Below, one piece after another: positions 25,679 through 33,117 of a DNA stretch of 64,000 nucleotides (position 1 is the stretch's first letter; each line of letters begins with the position of its first letter). A model generated the notes under the pieces. The model saw nothing but the letters and a program-made list of their open reading frames with translations. It made no database searches and was not told the origin of the DNA. The DNA is from Desulfuromonas versatilis (GTDB lineage Bacteria > Desulfobacterota > Desulfuromonadia > Desulfuromonadales > NIT-T3), in NCBI RefSeq assembly GCF_019704135.1, contig NZ_AP024355.1, forward strand, positions 558,001 through 622,000, given 5' to 3'. The position numbers were made by a program, and so were the translations under genes.

Positions 25679-26173
25679 ATGCCGGTTTACGAATTCTACT
25701 GCGGCGACTGCCACACCATCTTCAATTTCATCTCCAGCCGCGTGAATACGGAAAAACGGCCCGCCTGTCCCAAGTGCGGGCTTCCCGAGCTCGAGCGGCA
25801 GGTCTCGCTGTTCGCCATCTTCAAGGGGCGCTCCGAGGAGCCCGTGGAGGGGATGCCCGACCTGGACGAGGCGCAGATGGAGCGGGCGATGATGGCCCTC
25901 GCCGGGGAGATGGGGAGCCTCGACGAGGAGGACCCCCGGCAGATGGCAAGGTTCATGCGCCGCTTTTCCGAGGTTACCGGGATGAACCTGGGGGAGGGGA
26001 TGGAGGAGGCGATGCGCCGCCTGGAGGCCGGGGAGGACCCGGAGGCGATCGAAGAGCAGCTCGGCGATGTGTTCGATGCGGAAAATCCCTTCGGCAAGGA
26101 GGGGATAAAGGGGTTGCGGCGCAAATACGCCCCCCCGGCCCACGACGACACCCTGTACCGGCTGGAGGGGTGA
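25679..26173 (+). CDS. FmdB-type zinc ribbon protein
   Basis: This 164-residue protein has an N-terminal zinc ribbon: MPVYEFYCGDCHTIF followed by CPKCG at about 32-36. That is the FmdB/CxxC_CxxC_SSSS pattern. The rest is acidic and helical (repeated Glu/Asp-Met stretches) with no recognised domain, making it longer than usual for the family. A GGGAGG site precedes the start. Its TGA overlaps the next gene's ATG (TGATG). Confidence 0.75.
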   Translation: MPVYEFYCGDCHTIFNFISSRVNTEKRPACPKCGLPELERQVSLFAIFKGRSEEPVEGMPDLDEAQMERAMMALAGEMGSLDEEDPRQMARFMRRFSEVTGMNLGEGMEEAMRRLEAGEDPEAIEEQLGDVFDAENPFGKEGIKGLRRKYAPPAHDDTLYRLEG

Positions 26174-26616
26174 TGTCGTCATTTCTCCTCTGGGCAAGGA
26201 TCGCCCCGGTGCTGGTGCTGCTGGTCGCCCTGCTGGCTTTTCCCGCGCCGGTCATCGGGCAGCAGGCCAGAACCCTCAAGGTGACCGCCACCGCCTATGT
26301 CTCGTCGACCGACCCCGCCCGCAAAGTCGGCAACCGCACTGCCTGGGGCGATGTGCTGGTCCCGGGTATGAAGGCTATCGCGGTCTCCGAGGACCTGCTC
26401 GAACTGGGGCTGACCCGGGGGACCAGGGTTCGCATCCGCGGACTGGAGGGGGAGTATGAGGTGATGGACCGGATGGCCCCGCGCTGGAAGAGGCACATCG
26501 ATGTCTACATGGGGGAAAACCTCAAGGCCGCCCGTCGCTGGGGAAAGCGCAAGGTGACCATCGAGTGGAACCCCGTCGGCAAGGCTGCGCCGGAGCCAGC
26601 CGGCGAGGCCAATTAG
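26173..26616 (+). CDS. Secreted 3D-domain protein (MltA/RpfB-type catalytic fold)
   Basis: This 147-residue exported protein has a signal peptide to about residue 36 and a 3D domain. It has TATAYVSSTDP, the Asp of RTAWGD, GMKAIAVSEDLLELG, GTRVRIRG and the closing HIDVYMG. The three-Asp pattern names the domain, found in lytic transglycosylase-related proteins. A role in cell-wall remodelling is likely. It is translationally coupled to the FmdB-like gene and ends convergently, overlapping the polyglycine lipoprotein stop by four bases. Confidence 0.78.
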   Translation: MSSFLLWARIAPVLVLLVALLAFPAPVIGQQARTLKVTATAYVSSTDPARKVGNRTAWGDVLVPGMKAIAVSEDLLELGLTRGTRVRIRGLEGEYEVMDRMAPRWKRHIDVYMGENLKAARRWGKRKVTIEWNPVGKAAPEPAGEAN

Positions 26617-27389
26617 TTGCTTAGCGTGAAACTGCTCAATCGTTCGGTGACGGTCTGCCGAAAGACTCCCAACGGGGTGTCGGCGGTGATGACCGTGACC
26701 CGCTGCACCCAGCCCACCCCGGGGGCCAGCCAGAGGGTCAACAACTGGTTCGCCGGGAACCGCGAACCATCGCTGGAAAGAATGGCGGTGATCGTCGTAT
26801 CGGTCTCGACCCTGGCGCAGTCGGCGAAATTGCCCGCCGGCACGCTCACCGCCTCGAACCCGACGAGCCTGACCAGGGAGTCGACATCGGCGGTTTCGGC
26901 CGTGCCGTCGCCGTCCAGATCCTCCCCCAAATTGAGCCCGCTGAGTTGCAGCTGCTGGAAGGACGAGCCGGCCGTCAGGGGAAAACGGATCAGGTCATAG
27001 GGGACCAGCTGCGGGGTCAGGGTGTCCAGGGGATCGGTGTTGCCGAAGTTCACGACCCCTTCGGCATCCTTGAACAGCAGCATCTCTTCAACCACGCCGC
27101 CATTGAAGGGGTTGGTTTCCCGGAAGATCGAGACGTCCAGCCCCTGAATGGGGGTGGTCCCGCTGATGGTTGCCTGGTTGGCGAAGGAGGCGCTCGAGGT
27201 GCCGAGTTCGGGGTCTACCTCCTCGATGGTTCCAGCGAAGCTCCAGGTGTTGCCCTGGGCGAAGGGGAAGTAGTCCGCCGGTCCCCCGCCGCCTCCGCCG
27301 CCTCCGCCTCCCCCGCAGGCGGCCAGGGGCAGGCAGAGCAGAAAAATCCAGAGACGATACCCCCATCCAGTTGAGATCTTGGCCATCAT
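26613..27389 (-). CDS. Putative lipoprotein with polyglycine linker
   Basis: This 258-residue lipoprotein has signal sequence LWIFLLCLPLAAC. The lipidated Cys is followed by eleven glycines and then a domain starting PADYFPFAQGNTWSF, a form seen in many uncharacterised delta-proteobacterial lipoproteins. An acidic DLDGDGTAETADVDS insertion near 160 resembles a calcium-binding loop. Start: ATG 27389 or 27386, with AGGAG just upstream; the frame extending to 27506 lacks an RBS. Function unknown. It stands alone on the minus strand. Confidence 0.7.
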   Translation of the reverse strand: MMAKISTGWGYRLWIFLLCLPLAACGGGGGGGGGGGPADYFPFAQGNTWSFAGTIEEVDPELGTSSASFANQATISGTTPIQGLDVSIFRETNPFNGGVVEEMLLFKDAEGVVNFGNTDPLDTLTPQLVPYDLIRFPLTAGSSFQQLQLSGLNLGEDLDGDGTAETADVDSLVRLVGFEAVSVPAGNFADCARVETDTTITAILSSDGSRFPANQLLTLWLAPGVGWVQRVTVITADTPLGVFRQTVTERLSSFTLSN

Positions 27390-27544
27390 GAGCTCTCCTT
27401 TGAGCGCTGCCGGCGACTCGGCAATTCGCTGAGAATGAAGTAATATTAATTCTGCGGGCCGGATTGTCAATATCGCCCTGCCGGAATGGACCGGCATGCG
27501 AATCACCCAAGGCCGGATATCTCATTGCAAAGGAATGACCTGTC

Positions 27545-27958
27545 ATGGAAGCCCAGCTCAGCTACATCGGTCGTATCCAAACCCCCTACCGGTCTCTTGA
27601 CGACTGCCCGCGCAACATCGAACCGGGAGGGCCGCTCTGCCGGCTGGCAATCGACCCGCCCTTTGCCGCGGGCCTCGAGGGCCTGGCCCCGGGCCAGCAG
27701 ATCCTGATCCTCTACTGGTTCGAGGCCGTGAACCGCGGCAACCTGCGGCAGGCCTCGCGAAGGACCGGCGAGCCGGCGGGCGTCTTCGCCCTGCGTACCC
27801 CGCATCGCCCCAATCCCATCGGGGCCGCGGTGCTGCGGATCGAAGAGCTCGACGGGAGCGGCATCCTGGTGCGCGGCCTCGACTGCCTGGACGGCACCCC
27901 CCTGCTGGACATCAAGCCGGCGATGGCCGCCGAGACCGGGCGATCCACCTGGCAATAA
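27545..27958 (+). CDS. trmO: TrmO-type tRNA m6t6A37 methyltransferase
   Basis: TrmO methylates N6-threonylcarbamoyl-A37 in some tRNAs with S-adenosylmethionine. The 137-residue protein has the beta-barrel family pattern: IGRIQTPY at the start, GVFALRTPHRPNPIG (about 80-94) and LDGTPLLDIKP (about 118-128). It lacks the C-terminal extension of the 235-residue E. coli enzyme and is the short TsaA-like form. ATG at 27545 follows a weak AAAGGAATG. Confidence 0.88.
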   Translation: MEAQLSYIGRIQTPYRSLDDCPRNIEPGGPLCRLAIDPPFAAGLEGLAPGQQILILYWFEAVNRGNLRQASRRTGEPAGVFALRTPHRPNPIGAAVLRIEELDGSGILVRGLDCLDGTPLLDIKPAMAAETGRSTWQ

Positions 27959-27970
27959 CCCTTCGCTGGC

Positions 27971-27999
27971 TTGACCGGGGGCCATTCATGGTGTTCAAT
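27971..27999 (+). promoter_or_regulatory. Candidate sigma-70 promoter for the DUF3015-DUF4105 operon
   Basis: TTGACC (27971-27976, five of six consensus) is separated by 17 bases from TTCAAT (27994-27999, four of six). It lies in the short gap after trmO and about 40 bases before the next start codon. Confidence 0.4.
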
Positions 28000-28039
28000 A
28001 ATTTCATGGAGTTCACTTAGCCAAAAAGGAGAGGCCTTC

Positions 28040-28507
28040 ATGAAAAAAATACTGTTTTTGACTTCTGCCCTGGCCCTGGTCGTCGCCGGCTCGGCATTTG
28101 CCGGTCAGGCCGCCAAGAATACCGGCTGCGGGCTCGGCACGGTGCTCTGGGGCGACAAGGCGGACGGTTCGATCCTGTCCCAGTCGCTGCAGGCCACCAC
28201 CAACGGCACCTTCGGCAACCAGACTTTCGGCATCACCTCGGGCACCCTCGGCTGCGATCAGCCCGAGAGCCTGGCGCAGAGCGACAAGCTCTTCGAATTC
28301 GCCGCCGGCAACCTGGACAACCTGGCCCGCGACATCGCCCGGGGTTCGGGCGAGTCCCTCGATACCCTGGCCGAGCTGATGGCGGTTCCCCAAGGGCAAA
28401 GGGTGGTGTTCAACGCCTCCCTGCAGCAGAATTTCGATGAGATCTTCGCCACCGGTGACGAAACTCCCGGCACCGTGCTGATCCGCATCGCCAAGATCGC
28501 CGGTTAG
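28040..28507 (+). CDS. Exported DUF3015 protein
   Basis: This 155-residue periplasmic protein has a clear signal peptide (MKKILFLTSALALVVAGSAFA, cleavage near 21). The mature start NTGCGLGTVLWG and the later GTLGCDQP give two conserved cysteines, likely a disulfide, as in DUF3015. AAAAGGAGAGG precedes the ATG at 28040; the open frame upstream to 27971 lies in the promoter. The stop shares one base with the GTG of the DUF4105 gene, so they are coupled. Function unknown. Confidence 0.82.
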   Translation: MKKILFLTSALALVVAGSAFAGQAAKNTGCGLGTVLWGDKADGSILSQSLQATTNGTFGNQTFGITSGTLGCDQPESLAQSDKLFEFAAGNLDNLARDIARGSGESLDTLAELMAVPQGQRVVFNASLQQNFDEIFATGDETPGTVLIRIAKIAG

Positions 28508-30441
28508 TGACGGAGCGGGTTTCCCACAAACCGACCATCCCGCTGGCGAGGTCCGGGAGGCTGCTGCTCCTGGGCCTCGCCTTTTTGTGCCTGGGGGCGG
28601 CCGCCGCTGCGCCCGCGGCGGCGGAGGGGACTTATCTGGGCCGGCTGCAGCAGCGGGCGGCGGCGCAAAGCCTCGCCGCGCAGCGCTATTGGCAGGTGCT
28701 GCTGCACTACCTGCCGACCTGGAGGGGGGCGCACAGCCTGATCGACGATCCGGCTTTTTTCTTCGCCCCCGATGGCCAGAAGGACCCCGCGGCCGAACTC
28801 GAGGCGACCCTCGCGGCCTTTTTCGAAACGCCCGGTCCCACGCCCGACCGCCATGCCCGCTGCCGCTTCCCGGCCCGTTTCGCCTGGCTCAGCGCACAAC
28901 TGGAGATCGACAGCGCTCAGCTTCCGCCGGTGGAGTGCCGGGAGTGGGACCAGGCCCTGGAGAAGATCGACCCCCATTCCGCCGAGCTGATCTTTCCGGG
29001 GACCCACAACAACAGCCCGGCCTCCATGTTCGGCCATACCCTGATCAACATCCAGGGCCCCTACCGCAGCAAGCTGCTCTCCTACGCCGTCAACTACAGC
29101 GCCTTCACCGACGAAACCAACGGCTTCGCCTATGCCGTCAAGGGGATTTTCGGCCTCTACCGGGGCTACTATTCGGTGCTCCCCTATTCCCAGAAGGTGC
29201 GCGAATACAACGACCTCGAACGGCGCGACGTCTGGGAATACGAGCTGAACCTGAGCCGCGAGGAGACCCTGCGCATGCTGCGCCACATCTGGGAGCTGCG
29301 CGAGATCTACTCCGATTACTACTTCTTCGACGAGAACTGCGCCTACCAGCTGCTTTTTCTGCTCGAGGCGGCCCGCCCCCAGCTGCGCCTGACCGAGGCC
29401 GCGCGCCCCTGGGTGATCCCCATCGACACGGTGCGCATCATCGAAAAGCACGGCCTGGTCGCCGGTTCCGCCTATCGCCCCTCCAAGGCCACCCGCATCG
29501 CCCACATCAACGGGCAGATGGACGCCGTGGAGCGGGATTTGGCCCAGCAGCTGCTCGACGGGGCGCGGTCCCCGGATGCGCTGGCCGCGGCCGAACTCGA
29601 CAACGACGGCCGGATCCGCATCCTCGACCTGGTGGCGGAAAAGGTCGAGTTCGACTATCTCCGCAAGCAGATCGGCCAGGAGGAATACCGGCGCCGCTAC
29701 CGCGACCTTCTCTCCGCCCGCAGCCGCCTGGGGCTCGCCTCGCAGGCGCCGGTCATCAGCGAACCGGTGCGTCCGGACCGCGGCCACGGTTCCAACCGCC
29801 TCGGGGTGGGCGCCGGCTGGTGGAAACAGCATGGCTTCGCCGAGCTGGCCCTGCGGCCTGCCTACCACAACCTGCTCGACGCCGACCAGGGGTACCTGGC
29901 CGGCTCGCAGATCGACTTCACCAACCTGGTGCTGCGCTACTACCCGCGCCGGGCCAAGCTGGAACTGCACGCCCTCGACCTGGTCAGTATCGTTTCGCTT
30001 TCACCCCGCCATCGCTTTTTCCGCCCCGTCTCCTGGAAGGTGGAAACCGGCTTTTTCCAGAAAACCTTTGCCGGCGGCGACGATCATCTCGCCTATCGCC
30101 TCAATCCCGGCGGCGGCTTCACCTTCGGCAGCGAGCGGGCCATGGTCTACCTGCTGGGCGAAACCGACCTGCAGGCCGGCGGCCGGTTCGATCACGGCCA
30201 CGCCCTGGGGCTGGGCGGGTCGCTCGGGCTGCTGTGGACCCCCGGCACGGCCTGGAAGACCCACCTGCGGGGCCGCCAGCTCTGGTTCGAGCTGGGCGAT
30301 GCGCACCGCTACCTCGGCGTGCAGCTCGAGCAAAACTATCGTTTCGCGGCCAACCAGGGGCTCAGCCTCGAGCTTTCCCGGCACAAGGAGTTCGGTTTTT
30401 ATTCCAGCGAGATCAAGGGGCGCTGGAATCTTTTCTGGTAA
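28507..30441 (+). CDS. Exported DUF4105 protein with outer-membrane-like C-terminus
   Basis: This 644-residue exported protein has a signal peptide to about residue 40. The DUF4105 (Lnb-type) domain at about 140-330 carries THNNSPASMFGHTLI, LSREETLRMLRHIWELR and FFDENCAYQLL, with His and Cys positions like those of papain-fold proteins. The C-terminal 270 residues alternate in beta-strand fashion and end in NLFW with a terminal aromatic, as in a barrel. Start: GTG 28507, overlapping the DUF3015 stop. The pair occurs together in many Gram-negatives; a lipid or peptidoglycan hydrolase role is only inferred. Confidence 0.8.
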   Translation: MTERVSHKPTIPLARSGRLLLLGLAFLCLGAAAAAPAAAEGTYLGRLQQRAAAQSLAAQRYWQVLLHYLPTWRGAHSLIDDPAFFFAPDGQKDPAAELEATLAAFFETPGPTPDRHARCRFPARFAWLSAQLEIDSAQLPPVECREWDQALEKIDPHSAELIFPGTHNNSPASMFGHTLINIQGPYRSKLLSYAVNYSAFTDETNGFAYAVKGIFGLYRGYYSVLPYSQKVREYNDLERRDVWEYELNLSREETLRMLRHIWELREIYSDYYFFDENCAYQLLFLLEAARPQLRLTEAARPWVIPIDTVRIIEKHGLVAGSAYRPSKATRIAHINGQMDAVERDLAQQLLDGARSPDALAAAELDNDGRIRILDLVAEKVEFDYLRKQIGQEEYRRRYRDLLSARSRLGLASQAPVISEPVRPDRGHGSNRLGVGAGWWKQHGFAELALRPAYHNLLDADQGYLAGSQIDFTNLVLRYYPRRAKLELHALDLVSIVSLSPRHRFFRPVSWKVETGFFQKTFAGGDDHLAYRLNPGGGFTFGSERAMVYLLGETDLQAGGRFDHGHALGLGGSLGLLWTPGTAWKTHLRGRQLWFELGDAHRYLGVQLEQNYRFAANQGLSLELSRHKEFGFYSSEIKGRWNLFW

Positions 30442-30490
30442 CCGGCTGCCAGGCGGGGCGCTGTGGCACCTTCGGCGGCCGGGCCGGTGG

Positions 30491-30496
30491 TATAAT
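30491..30496 (+). promoter_or_regulatory. Perfect -10 box before the aldehyde dehydrogenase gene
   Basis: TATAAT at 30491-30496 lies in the 96-base gap between DUF4105 and the dehydrogenase, about 42 bases before the start codon. No good -35 is seen at 16-18 bases, so strength is uncertain. Confidence 0.35.
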
Positions 30497-30537
30497 GGCT
30501 CTGATCGATTGCCTTTCCCCGTGCCAAGAGGTCAACC

Positions 30538-32067
30538 ATGCGAGATATCCTGAAGCAGCTGGGCATCGAAAAGGTCAACTCCTGCGCCTTCACCGGAAAA
30601 AAATGGCTCAAATGCGGCGATGAGCTGCTCGAATCCCATTCGCCCATCGACGGCCGCCTGTTGGGCACGGTGCGCAAGGGCCGGGCCGAAGACTACGAAA
30701 AGGTGATCGAGCAGGCCCGCGAGGCCTTCCTGTTCTGGCGCCAGGTGCCCGCACCCAAGCGCGGCGAGGTGGTGCGCCAGATCGGCGAGGAGCTGCGCCG
30801 CCGCAAAAAAGAGCTGGGCGCGCTGGTCACCGTGGAGAACGGCAAGCTGCTCGCCGAGGGCGAGGGCGAGGTGCAGGAGGTGATCGACGTCTGCGACATG
30901 GCGGTGGGGCAATCGCGGATGCTCTACGGGCTGACCATGCACAGCGAGCGCCCCGGGCACCGCATGTACGAACAGTGGCACCCGCTGGGGCCGATCGGGG
31001 TGATCACCGCCTTCAACTTTCCGGTGGCGGTGCTCGGCTGGAACGCCATGATCGCCCTGGTGGCCGGCGACACGGTCATCTGGAAACCCTCCCACAAGGT
31101 GCCGCTGACCGCCATCGCCCTCAGCCAGCTGATCGGCCGGGTGCTCGAGGCCAACGGCCTGCCCGAGGGGATCTTCAGCCTGCTGATCGGCGACCGCGAG
31201 GACATCGGCGAGCGGATGATCAACGATCCGCGGCTGCCGCTGATTTCGGCCACCGGCAGCGTCGCCATGGGGCGCCGGATCGGCCAGGTGGTGGGGCGCC
31301 GCCTGGGGCGCGCCATCCTTGAACTGGGGGGCAACAACGGCATCATCGTCATGCCCAGCGCCGATCTCGAGCTGGCGGTGCGCGCCATCCTGTTCGGCGC
31401 CGTCGGCACGGCGGGACAGCGCTGCACCAGCACGCGGCGGCTGATCGTTCACGAGCAGATCTACGATGTGCTGGTGGAGCGGCTCACCGCCGCCTACCGG
31501 CAGGTGCGGATCGGCAATCCCCTGGAAGAGGGGGTGCTGATGGGGCCGCTGATCGACATCGAGGCGGTGGACAAGATGCAGAAGGCGCTCAAGGAGCTGA
31601 AAAAACAGGGGGGCAGGGTGATCTACGGCGGCGAGGTGCTCAAGGGGGAACCCTACGACGCCGGCACCTACGTCACCCCCTGCCTGGCCGAGGCGACGGG
31701 GGCGATGCCCCTGGTCAGCGAGGAGACCTTCGCGCCGATTCTCTACCTGATGAAAGCCGCGAACCTCGAGGAGGCCATCGCCCTGCACAACGCCGTGCCC
31801 CAGGGCCTGAGCAGCGCCATATTCACCAGCGACCTGCGCGAATCCGAGGCGTTTCTCGCCCACGCCGGCAGCGACTGCGGCATCGCCAACGTCAACATCG
31901 GCACCTCGGGCGCCGAGATCGGCGGCGCCTTCGGCGGCGAGAAAAACACCGGGGGCGGGCGCGAGTCGGGTTCCGACAGCTGGAAAGCTTACATGCGCCG
32001 GCAGACCAACACCCTCAACTGGTCGAAGGAGCTGCCCCTGGCCCAGGGGATCAGCTTTGGGGATTGA
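30538..32067 (+). CDS. ALDH7 (antiquitin)-type aldehyde dehydrogenase
   Basis: This 509-residue NAD-dependent aldehyde dehydrogenase best fits the ALDH7/alpha-aminoadipic semialdehyde dehydrogenase (AmaB) group. Evidence includes the GPIGVITAFNFPVAVLGWN cofactor-binding start, general base E in LELGGNNG and nucleophile C296 in GQRCTSTRR. The closing IGGAFGGEKNTGGGRESGSD is typical of the group and binds the substrate carboxylate. The likely reaction is oxidation of 2-aminoadipate 6-semialdehyde from lysine breakdown. No lysine catabolism gene is adjacent, so the physiological substrate is open. The RBS is weak (AAGAGG then CAACC). Confidence 0.82.
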   Translation: MRDILKQLGIEKVNSCAFTGKKWLKCGDELLESHSPIDGRLLGTVRKGRAEDYEKVIEQAREAFLFWRQVPAPKRGEVVRQIGEELRRRKKELGALVTVENGKLLAEGEGEVQEVIDVCDMAVGQSRMLYGLTMHSERPGHRMYEQWHPLGPIGVITAFNFPVAVLGWNAMIALVAGDTVIWKPSHKVPLTAIALSQLIGRVLEANGLPEGIFSLLIGDREDIGERMINDPRLPLISATGSVAMGRRIGQVVGRRLGRAILELGGNNGIIVMPSADLELAVRAILFGAVGTAGQRCTSTRRLIVHEQIYDVLVERLTAAYRQVRIGNPLEEGVLMGPLIDIEAVDKMQKALKELKKQGGRVIYGGEVLKGEPYDAGTYVTPCLAEATGAMPLVSEETFAPILYLMKAANLEEAIALHNAVPQGLSSAIFTSDLRESEAFLAHAGSDCGIANVNIGTSGAEIGGAFGGEKNTGGGRESGSDSWKAYMRRQTNTLNWSKELPLAQGISFGD

Positions 32068-32180
32068 CCCCATCGGTTTGACCGATGGGCCGCCGCCCTG
32101 CGATTACAACAATCGATTTCCCTCCGCCTCCGGCCGGTGCTATGCTCGGCGCCAGTTTATCTTGCCTGGAGGTGGATATC

Positions 32181-32618
32181 ATGATGAAGAAATGGTTTGG
32201 CAGGGCAATTTGCGGGCTGGTTCTGGCGCTGCTGTGCAGCGGCGGGGCGGTATCGGCCGATTCCTACAACTATCTCAGCCCCGAGGCGGTGCGGCAGAAC
32301 CTGGAGAGCAGGGTCCCGATGCTGCTGGTCGACATCCAGGTCGAGGAGGAGTTCGCCGCCCACCATCTTCCCGGCGCGCTGGCGACCTTCGCCTACCCGG
32401 TGAAAACCGAGGCCGAAAAGGCCCGGCTCGACGCGGTGGTGGAAAAACTGAACGCCAGCGAGGAGCCGGTGGTCATCGTCTGCCCCCGGGGCGGCGGCGG
32501 CGCCGAGCGGGCCTACCAGCACCTCCAGGCCAGCGGGATCCCGGCCGGGCGGCTGTTCATCCTGGAAAAGGGCCAGGATGGCTGGCCCTATCCGGAGCTG
32601 ACCGAAAAAGGGAAGTAG
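32181..32618 (+). CDS. Exported single-domain rhodanese
   Basis: This 145-residue rhodanese-like protein has a signal peptide (to about residue 26, AVSA). LLVDIQVEEEFAAHHLPGA holds the conserved Asp and His-Leu-Pro-Gly. The active-site loop begins VCPRGGGG with the catalytic Cys, as in sulfur carriers. Start: ATG 32181 preceded by GGAGGTGGAT; the frame from 32085 covers a leader hairpin. A sulfur-transfer role in the periplasm is likely. A clear terminator follows. Confidence 0.82.
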   Translation: MMKKWFGRAICGLVLALLCSGGAVSADSYNYLSPEAVRQNLESRVPMLLVDIQVEEEFAAHHLPGALATFAYPVKTEAEKARLDAVVEKLNASEEPVVIVCPRGGGGAERAYQHLQASGIPAGRLFILEKGQDGWPYPELTEKGK

Positions 32619-32636
32619 CTTCCTAAAGCCAGGAAC

Positions 32637-32670
32637 AAAAAAACGCGCCCAAGCCGGGCGCGTTTTTTTT
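32637..32670 (+). terminator. Intrinsic terminator after rhodanese gene
   Basis: CGCGCCC (32644-32650) pairs with GGGCGCG (32656-32662) around AAGCC, with an A-run before and eight Ts after (32663-32670), so it can act in both directions. Confidence 0.88.
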
Positions 32671-32768
32671 ATGCTGCGGCCGGGGTCGACTCGGAACCTG
32701 GCCGGGGCTGGACCCGCGCCCTCTCGCCGACCCCGCCGCAAGTCTTCCCCCGGTAATTTAATCCAGTC

Positions 32769-32797
32769 TTGACAAAAAATCCGAAAGGAGTGTTAAT
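32769..32797 (+). promoter_or_regulatory. Sigma-70 promoter of the BMP-codA operon
   Basis: A perfect TTGACA (32769-32774) is followed 17 bases later by GTTAAT (32792-32797, four of six). An inverted repeat covers the region from the -35 end to just after the -10. The predicted start near 32804 leaves a leader of about 310 bases. Confidence 0.6.
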
Positions 32798-32807
32798 TGC
32801 TTCGGAT
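32779..32807. promoter_or_regulatory. Palindromic operator overlapping the promoter
   Basis: ATCCGAA (32779-32785) and TTCGGAT (32801-32807) form a perfect inverted repeat separated by 15 bases, with centres 22 bases apart (two helical turns). The arms straddle the -10 box, which is a repressor arrangement. No regulator gene is nearby. Confidence 0.5.
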
Positions 32808-33117
32808 AACAGAGGTTTGCGCGATCAACGACAACTTTTTCCGGCACTTCATGGCCCGGCCCGAGTGCTGCCCCCGGGACTAACGAGGCTCGGCTCAGCG
32901 ACTGCCTCACTTGTGGGCGGCGGCTGCTGATTTAACAGGCAGACCTTTCGCTCGTTTTCTTTCCCTGGCGCGACAATCTCTCGGTTTTGACGGTTTACGG
33001 GGTTGTGGCGGGCCGTTGCGGTGTTGGCACGGGCCCTGCTCAAGGTTGGATGCCGGTTCCCGCATCCTGGGATGCCTGGTCAGTTTTTCCTGTGATAAAC
33101 TCAAAAAAGGAGCGAAC
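32805..33117 (+). other. Long untranslated leader of the BMP operon
   Basis: About 310 bases between the predicted transcription start and the ATG at 33118 carry no convincing gene. Local hairpins are seen, for example GCACT/AGTGC around 32844-32868 and GCATC/GATGC at 33062-33075. I compared it by eye with purine, TPP, preQ1 and guanidine riboswitch cores and found no match. An open frame from 32911 runs into the binding protein but has no RBS. Confidence 0.4.

Noticed and set aside
32911-33117. 69-codon upstream extension of the BMP binding protein
   Set aside because: The signal peptide begins at 33118 with a GGAGCG site; the upstream codons have no start context and lie in the leader.
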